A DNA stretch of 64,000 bases from the NCBI RefSeq assembly GCF_030272615.1, contig NC_081415.1, positions 187,423,770 to 187,487,769 on the forward strand, given 5' to 3'. The notes beneath the pieces were generated by a model. It was given only the letters and a program-made list of their open reading frames with translations. It did no database searches and was not told the origin of the DNA. The position numbers were made by a program, and so were the translations under genes. Positions 56,581 through 64,000 of the stretch are shown piece by piece; the first letter of the stretch is position 1, and each line of letters opens with the position of its first letter. The stretch comes from Cryptomeria japonica. Its lineage: Eukaryota > Streptophyta > Pinopsida > Cupressales > Cupressaceae.

Positions 56581-57439
56581 GAGGTGGCACGTCCATGATT
56601 TATTTGACCTTTGCTGGGTCGACCTCAATGCCTTTGCTTGAGACAATTTATCCTAGAAGCTTCCCTAAGGTTACTCCAAAGACACATTTCTTTGGGTTGA
56701 GTCGAACATGATATTGTTCCAGTCTATCAAAGATTTGCTCTAATATTTCTAGATGACCTACTCTTGTTAATGATTTTGCCAGTAAGTCATCAACATAATC
56801 TTCCATTATAGTATGCATCATATCATGGAAGATGGTCATCATGGCTCTTTGATAGGTCGCTCTTGCATTCTTTAGACCGAAAGGCATTACATTCCAGTAG
56901 TATGTTCCCCATGGACATGTGAAGGCCATCTTATGTTGATCCTTAGGTGCGATCTTTATCTGGTTCTACCGTGAAAAGCCATCCATGAGTAAAAGCATGG
57001 CATGTCCGGTTGTTAGGTCCACTATTATGTCGATGTTTGGTAGGGGGAAGTCATCTTTAGGATATGCCTTGTTCAGATCTCTGAAATCAATACACATACA
57101 GATGCCCTCATTTGGTTTGCCAACAGACACAATATTCGATATCCAATCTGCATAATCAATTGGTCTAATAAAACCAATGTCTAGGAGTTTCTTAAGTTCT
57201 GCTTTGACTAGTACCATGATCTGGGGATGCATCTTGCGAAGTTTTTGCTTGATAGGCTTAGCTCCTTCTGCTACGGTGAGATGATGCATGACTAAATCAG
57301 GATCAAGATTAGGCATGTCTACATATGACCATGCAAAGTTGATCTGGCATTTTTTGAAGAATTTGACAAGCTTAAGTTGTTCCTCTGGAGATAAAAGAGA
57401 TGCCAGATGTATGTGGTGAGGATTTTCAGGAGTCCCCAA
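56581..57439 (-). pseudogene. Element E reverse transcriptase
   Basis: IDYADWISNIVSVGKPNEG, CIDFRDLNKAYPKDDFPLPN (first Asp), GHAMLLLMDGFS, a frameshift near 56960, then FTCPWGTYYWNVMPFGLKN, EDYVDDLLAKS (catalytic box) and LNPKKCVFGVTLGKLLG. All RT motifs are present; the two frames are offset. Confidence 0.85.
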
Positions 57440-58540
57440 GTTGTATTCTTTTGGTTCCTCAATGAGAATCGTTGATCGTTCCTATTGTGTACTAGAGGGG
57501 AGAATGTCAAACCTTTCATCCTCAGGTGCCTCAGAGAGGTTTTCACCTTTGGATACACTCTTTCTTTTTACTTTTGTGGGATCAAACAGTGCCACAGTGT
57601 GGTTTTCACTGGAAGATCCATGTTTTATCGTTATATTTTTGCAGCTGAAAGGTTTGGCATCCACCCCAAAGTATGTTGTGCTATTAAGTTCTATGGTGAA
57701 TCCAGCTTTATGACCCCCACTTGGTATGTTATCCCGTAGTTCCAAAAAGTCAATGATCGCCTCATCATTTTACAAGTGGTCAAGGCATGCGGGGTTAGGT
57801 GGGTTCCATTCGATGAGTTTAGGATGGATAATGGGCATTACCTCATCGATTAGGTTAAGTTCATTAGATGTGTCAGTGAGGGTTAAGATATTATGGTGAA
57901 GGTCATTGATGATACTCCCCCTGTCTGAATCGGGCGTAGGATGTGACGTAGGGTCTGTGGAAGGTGTTTCCAGTTTAGGAACCCAAGAGGTTTTAATATG
58001 TGCTTCTCCATAAACAAGGATTTCTTTGTGAGGTGGAGGGGGTGATGGGTCTTCCTCATCTAAAGTATTGAGATGTACTGAATCAAATTCCCACTCATGT
58101 GAGTCGGTCTCTAAGTCACTTTCCAGTATGCGGTTGCTATACCATATTGGGATATCCTTTGAGTTAAACACTGCAGGTGTGATTGGCTAATGTACCTAGA
58201 TAGACGAAATTATTGGTGCTACAAGAAGGATTATAGGGATCAATGAATCCGATATGGGGAGTATTGGTGTTGTTGACACTGCTGCTTCTACTAGAATTGC
58301 CATTTTTGTTGATATTGTTGGGGATTCTGATATAGTTGCTGCTACCAATGGTGCTATTGATCTAGTTTCTACTATTGATGGGGTTGCTAGTTTGATTGGT
58401 GGGATGACTGGTGCTGTAGATTATATTGTTGGGATTTTTAGCCTTAGTGGGGCAGTTGCTATGGTGTGCAGTGCTGCTAATATAATCAATGGTGACCTCT
58501 TTATGGTTGTAGTAGGCTGATATAGAGGTTTGTTGGGTTT
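57440..58540 (-). pseudogene. Element E protease-RT linker
   Basis: GFTIELNSTTYFGVDAKPF, NSKDIPIWYSNRILESDLET and the Thr/Pro-rich stretch appear in the same order as in D. Plus-strand frames here (57441-57739, 58254-58520) are shadows. Confidence 0.6.
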
Positions 58541-59760
58541 CCCATTGAATCTAAGCTTAGGAAGGATCTCCTTTTGAAAGCCTAATCCTGTGTTATCTTT
58601 GGGTTTTAATTCTCTCTATATCGGCTCATGTTGTCCTTGCTTGCAAGTTCCCAAAGCACTTGGACAATGATAACCCATTCTTTGCATAATGAGAAGGCCT
58701 TTTCCATATTGATCTATGGGAAGCTTAGCTTGTGGGATGTTCATGGTGATAGGATCTTTATAGATCCATTCTACTAAGTCCTCATCTTTGGTCTCTTCTT
58801 CTTGACTCTTTCCAAGGATGAAAGGTGTCAAAGTGCATGCTGGCTTGACTAGTGGTGTATGAAGTAACTTTTGAGGTTTACCATGAGTTCTAGGTGAAGT
58901 AGACATTTGTCCAACACAAAAGAGTTGGCTGAGATTGTACTCCCTAGGACCTTCCTCTGCTATTTTCATCTTGAGCTTCTCTTGTTTGGGTATAGTGGTG
59001 TTTGAATTGGAAAGAGAGGCTGGACTTGCATATGATGTGGATGAGATAGCTTCTCTATTGTTGGGAACGATAATCTTTGGTTGATGATTTATATTGTAAC
59101 AATATGCAAAGGGATTTGCATCTCCCAGGATTGTAATTTACACATCATTATGAGGGAACTTGATACACTGATGGTAGGTGGATAGAACAGCTTGCATGAC
59201 AGGTATCCAAGGTCTTCCTAACAATAAATTATATGATAGAGGAAGGTCCAGAAATTGACATATGATGTGCTTCACCACTGGGCCCAGTCGGATTTGTAGC
59301 ACAATCGCTCCTTTGGATGAACGCTCTGCATCATCATAGGCTTTGATTGTTATCTTTTTACAGGGATCCACTAATTCAGTTGCATATCCTAATGGTATGA
59401 CCAATTGTAGTGTACAGATATTCAGGCCTTCTCCATTATTGATCAAGACTCGCTTGATCCTATGTTGGTTGATAAACCCTTCAATGTGGAGTGAGGCATT
59501 ATGAGGTTTCTCGAAGAATGTATTGTCACTTTCTGAGAAAGTGAGACATGGTGATGACCATAGATTTCCAACCATAGCTTGGAACTGATCTTTGTTTAGA
59601 TTTACAGGGATTGATGCCTCTTGGAGAGCTTGATTCAAGATTATTTTATGAGATGGGGATAGGCGCAAAAGCTCTAAGATAGATATAAGGGCAGACATCT
59701 TATATAATTGTTCCACAAGGTTATACTACTTTGGGATAGATGTGGTGCCTTGTGGAGCTG
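58541..59760 (-). pseudogene. Element E protease region
   Basis: HIEGFINQHRIKRVLINNGE (catalytic Asp replaced by Asn) is followed by GLNICTLQLVIPLGY, KKITIKAYDDAERSSKG, and [20 protein letters not shown]. The region EYNLSQLFCVGQM lies downstream near 58910. The loss of the active-site Asp would inactivate it even without the frameshifts. Confidence 0.8.
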
Positions 59761-61238
59761 CTTTAATGGTGATCTTGTCGTGACTTGTAACAACATTGAG
59801 GTGGAGCTGAGATTGTTTATGGTAATAGTTGCAATTTGTTCATTGACATCATATAGGTGATTCATAGTGTAATTATAAGCGACGCACGTATAATCAGTGG
59901 TATTTGTATTTCCCCCTGAAGTGGAAGGACCCCTTTGATCTTGTGATGGAAGTGGATTTTTAAACATAAGATGATCATTGTTTGTTGTTTTTAGGTCGTG
60001 TCCTTTTATTTCGATCTTGCCTCGGTCAATAAGATCCTGAATAAGATCTTTCAATCTGTGAAAATTGCTTGTCTTATGCCCTTACCCTTGATAGATATCG
60101 CAATGTTCAGTATCCCTCCACCATGAAGGTTTGACCTAAGGTTCATAATTTTATGTCTTTGGTAAGGTCACCAGATTTTGAGAAACCAACTAACGTAACA
60201 CCATTTCAATAGGCTCCCCTAAGGGAGTGTATGTTCATTTTGGTTTAAAATTTTGTTGCCATTGTCTAGGTTCTTCTTGAGGTACATTGCATCCTTGATT
60301 TGGGGGAGCAACTGTGTTATTCTTGGGTGGGGGGTTCTGTCCTGCAAATCAGACCATAGGTTGCGCACTTTTGATAGTCCTAGCATCCACAACCCTGTCA
60401 TTGACGACGTTTTATCTTTTGTTCCAGAAGTTAGGCTTATCACTATTGAAGCATGGCAAGGGCCATCCTTTGGCTCATTGTATATCTTGATAAGCCCTTT
60501 TTTGATGAGAGCCCACTCACATTTTAAACCTTTGGTGATCATGTCATTGAAGGATTCTGTGCCTTTCATGTCTAAGTGAAATTTCATTTCTTCGTTTAAG
60601 TTGGAAATAAATATTTCCACTAGTTCTTGTTTAGGTAATTGAAGAGAACGTCTGTTAGACATTTGACGCCATCGTTGCAAAAAAACTGAAAAATAGCTCT
60701 CTTGGTTTTTGCTTCGTGTTACACATATCAGCCATGGTGATATCACGTTCAATGTTGTGTGAGTAATGGGCCAGGAACTTCTGGACTAGTTCTTTGAATG
60801 TCCTAATGGCACTTGGTAGTCAGGAAAACCATGATGTGGTTGTTCCTCCCAAACTTTAGGGAAAGAGTCACATTAGGTATGTGTCCTCCTATGCCACTTC
60901 TAGGCAAGCTAAATGAAATTCTCTAACATGATCGCGAGGGTCTCCTTTTCCTCGATACTTTTCAAACTTAGGTGTTTCAAACCCTCGTGGAAAAGGTGGC
61001 ATATGTAGATTCATATCAAAGGGATGGGGACAAATATTATTAACTAAAAACTGGTTTGTTTTCACACGATTATGAAGTTGTTGGGCGAGATTCTTGACTT
61101 GTTGCTGCAACATGTCTATGTCATTTGGAGGAGGAGGAGGTGGGGGATTTCCTTGATGAAGGTTGTATCTAATGTGATCTTGACCTCTTTCATCCTCATT
61201 ATGACTTTAGCATTTTGATGCTTGCCTTAGTTTTGCAT
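59761..61238 (-). pseudogene. Element E gag, N-terminally truncated
   Basis: From 61238 downward: LRQASK, NPPPPPPNDIDMLQQQVKNL, MPPFPRGFETPKFEKYRGKG, DPRDHVREFHLACLEVA, then in other frames SVFLQRWRQMSNRRSLQLP and LIKIYNEPKDGP. The first 100 or so gag codons, the leader and the 5' LTR are missing: similarity ends abruptly at 61238. Frameshifts near 60890, 60750 and 60420. Confidence 0.8.
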
Positions 61239-62944
61239 TATCTGATGTTTGTATGTCTTCTGTGAATTATTCCAATGAAATTCTGGGGCATGTACTAATG
61301 GTGTCTAGGTGGGAAGTTCACTAAGCTATGTGATCTTATGCAAAATATAGTCATAGATCACTATGGCTTGCTGACTACAGTGTATACCTCGACCATATGA
61401 GCATGAACCATTATGGAGGGTCCATATTTTTTATGCTTTATTTATGTTGTTTGTTTGTAGGTACAATGCTCCATCCTTGGTTCCTACTGTCTCATCCAGG
61501 CTAGATGTTACCATGCTCAAAGATGAAAAGCACTATGGATTGTCATTCCATCTCATATGTTTATATTGCATTTTGTTTCATATCACCCATCCATTTAATC
61601 ATTCATTATTCATATGCATGGTTTTGCATGCAAGTGTGAATAAAGTTAATATGAGAAGTTATTTGAAAAATGACTTGGTCTTGGATACAATCACGACAGA
61701 GTTCTCTGATACATCATAAGTGCATCATGCAAAGTCTAAACAACCTTGCATTCATCTATCATAATCACATTATCATTTCATTACATTTAGTTGCATTTTG
61801 CATCAACCTAGTTCATTATCATGTACTTGCATATAAGTTTATTGAAGTTTTTAGCCATTCATTCAAAAGTATTTAAAATTATTTAGTTGCATTTACATAA
61901 ACCTAGTTCATTATCATCGGCTTGCATTAGTATCATTACATCATTTCATCATTGCACACTCATGACATTTCGATTCATTTGAATGATAAATTTCTCATCA
62001 TTTGCATTTATTACCATTATTAGCCATTACTGTGCATTCATTTAGTATCATTTATACTCATCATTTATCATCATTTAAACTTGTTTACCATGCATTTGTT
62101 TAGATTTCCATAGTTGCATACATTCATTTATCTATCCATCTAGTATGAGAATATACTCATTCATTTCGTCTTACAAACAAATTTCATCTAGGATTCATTC
62201 CAATGCATTCCTTATCCTTTTAATTGCATTAAGGTGCAATTATTCATTACCCATGAGTTGCATTATCATTATCATCACATTATCATTTCACTTAGCTATA
62301 TTTTATCAACATTTAGATCATAACAAACAAAACCATTTGTTTCAATACTGGTTTATACATTTTACACATGCATTCATTTAGAAATCACCATATAAACATT
62401 TGTATCTTACATTTGTTTATCCATATAGCATTCATTTTGACCATCTAGATGCATTTACATAAATCATTAATTCATCACATTACATCGAACATCATTGCAT
62501 ATCATTATCTCATCATCACATCGACATAAAGTACAAGTACTATCTATATCATCATTAAACATCATTTTCATCATACATACATCATCATCATGGCATTGCA
62601 TACATAAAGCATTACATCAAAAAATCATGCATATCAACCTGCATCCACATGTTAGCATCACATTCATAAAACATGCATATGGACATCATATAGGAATAAA
62701 TCATCATAAAACATGCATATAGGAATCATCTCATAAACACATACATATAGTAAGTACAACTATCCATCTAAGCATAAATCATAAATCATCATCCTGCATA
62801 AATCCATACATATCATAAACATGCATATCATCACAAAATATGGGATCTCCTCATATATCATATCATATCACCAAAAACATACATGTATCAGAGTACAATG
62901 AAGTCCAAAATATCGGCTACCAAGAGCCATCCAAGACATAGTCC
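61239..62944. other. G-poor, CAT-rich low-complexity stretch
   Basis: From about 61560 to 62900 the plus strand is built largely from CATT, ATCA and CATA words with very few G residues. It has no stable unit length and no convincing gene, though several open frames of 60-90 codons arise by chance. It may be the 3' untranslated region of element F, since such regions in Tat elements are often repetitive, but no direct link is seen. Confidence 0.45.
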
Positions 62945-63404
62945 AAAATGATAATATGATAACCATTCAATCATTGAGCTTGACGATGATCTGCTATCAG
63001 TACCAGCATCCTAACTGCTACTTGCTCTTTCAAAAGGTCACTATCAGAGCTCTGAAATCCCTATGGAGACGAATACAAATGAGCCTGTTTTCACCCCTTC
63101 CTCCCCATATATACCCTTCATCATAACCCTAATTTTACCTTGCTCATCGTTGTAGTCCCCATAAACTTCCATAGCCTCCTATTTCTTCTATTTTTTCACC
63201 AGTATTGCTAAATTCTTCTCTTCTACCACCCCGCCAATTTTCATTCTTTTTTGAAAGATCGCTCGATTTTTTGAAATTTTTCGGCCCATCTCTCGAGGGG
63301 GCATACCACCCATTAAATTAAAATTTATAGGGCATATTTCTTCACACCTACTTTTCTTTCTTTGAAATAACGCAGTAAACCGCACCGTCTCAAAGAGGGG
63401 CAAA
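62945..63404 (+). mobile_element. Element F: 3' untranslated end and polypurine tract
   Basis: Matches the 3' end of element D from about 62990 (GATCTGCTATCAGTACCAGC) through CACCCCTTCCTCCCCATATA to the PPT CAAAGAGGGGCAAA at 63391-63404. The coding part of F is not in the window. Confidence 0.75.
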
Positions 63405-64000
63405 TGTAGTCAAATAAATCTATCCAGTTTAATTAAATGAATATTTGCTATTTATTTGATTAAAAATCCACTAGCCATCAGTTAATTAAATTAAATATTT
63501 AATTAATTCATCTTCAAAATATTCTCCTATTAATTAAATAAATTATTAAATTTATTGTAATTAATTCATTAAACCAAATTCACAATCAATTAAATGAATA
63601 AATATTATTTATTTCATTTAATCCTTTTTTCCTCTTTTAAATAAAACATTTATTTAAAACATTAAAATCCACCCCTTGCATTCTCCTAAAAATGCAACTT
63701 GCACCTATTTATTGAAATAAATGAATTTTATTTTTAATAAAAATCCTATTTTCCCTCAACCACCAAACCCACTTGCAATCCTAACCCCCTTCTAGATTCT
63801 TCTAACCCCTTCCTAATTAGCCTAATCCATCCTCTAATTATTGTCACATTCCTAAGAAACTTGGAGTCACTTCTCAAAGACTTCAAAGTCTTTGAAAAGC
63901 ATTAAATGCTTTGTGTGTTCAACAATTTAACCTCTAAAGTCTTCCAAACCACTAATGGCTCTTACATGACAATTTATGGTTAAATCCACTTGCACCCATG
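63405..64000 (+). mobile_element. Element F 3' LTR, cut by the window end
   Basis: Starts TGTAGTCAAATAAATCTATC and follows the element D LTR as far as the TTATGGTTAAATCCACTTGC part (about LTR position 600). The rest lies beyond the window. Confidence 0.85.

Overview
This window is plant nuclear DNA, and I see no gene that looks intact and host-functional. A large, repeat-choked genome such as a conifer (gymnosperm) fits best. The reasons are nested LTR retrotransposons with long LTRs, very low gene density, AT-rich decayed spacers, a broken PLS-class PPR gene, and Ty3/gypsy elements of the Tat/Ogre type (two RNase H domains). The species assignment is inference from style, not from a marker gene.

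Layout. 1-1719: the 3' end and 1.27-kb LTR of a gypsy-like element, inserted into an opposite-strand LTR of the same family. 1879-2616: PPR pseudogene. 2858-4770: candidate solo LTR, sitting at the edge of a dispersed repeat (4771-5546) that recurs at 21687-22402. 6421-9664: simple repeats and a GACCCC-rich repeat, split by a clean 2,055-bp TG...CA insertion carrying a 75-bp minisatellite. 9676-9946: possible BTB fragment. 10363-13549: decayed gene of an unclassified transposase-like family (WSDNC...QLKN and HGKGEHDGAGA motifs), itself split by an 815-bp insertion. 13550-17344 (-): LTR element with copia-type gag, zinc knuckles and a second ORF but no pol, inserted in a LINE RNase H fragment. 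17.7-22.4 kb: mostly featureless, with a 0.36-kb tandem duplication.

22.5-30.3 kb: after an unrecognised coding fragment and a (TC)38 tract comes a second, better preserved gag + ORF2 element without pol (23285-29895), with paired LTRs, an initiator-Met type PBS and a PPT. Then the tail of another gypsy element.

30.3-64 kb is one scrambled cluster of a single Tat-lineage family. Fragment A (+) is fused to B (-), which is fused to C (+, leader to RT). A truncated LTR (G, +) then faces the 3' LTR of element E (-). E runs 61238 -> 40390 and is split in its RNase H region by element D (43230-56127, +), a 12.9-kb copy with two 1,407-bp LTRs and a recognisable target-site duplication. The window ends in the 3' LTR of a further copy, F.

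Functionally, all the coding capacity is for mobile elements: gag makes the particle, PR/RT/RNase H/IN copy and insert the DNA, and LTRs supply TATA promoters. Nearly every pol gene is broken by stops and frameshifts. The notable exception is a 127-codon leader ORF upstream of gag, open in both copies that retain it. The best candidates for undescribed biology are that leader ORF, the complementary AGCGCT repeat arrays at the two ends of element D, the pol-less gag + ORF2 elements, and the HGKGEHDGAGA gene family.
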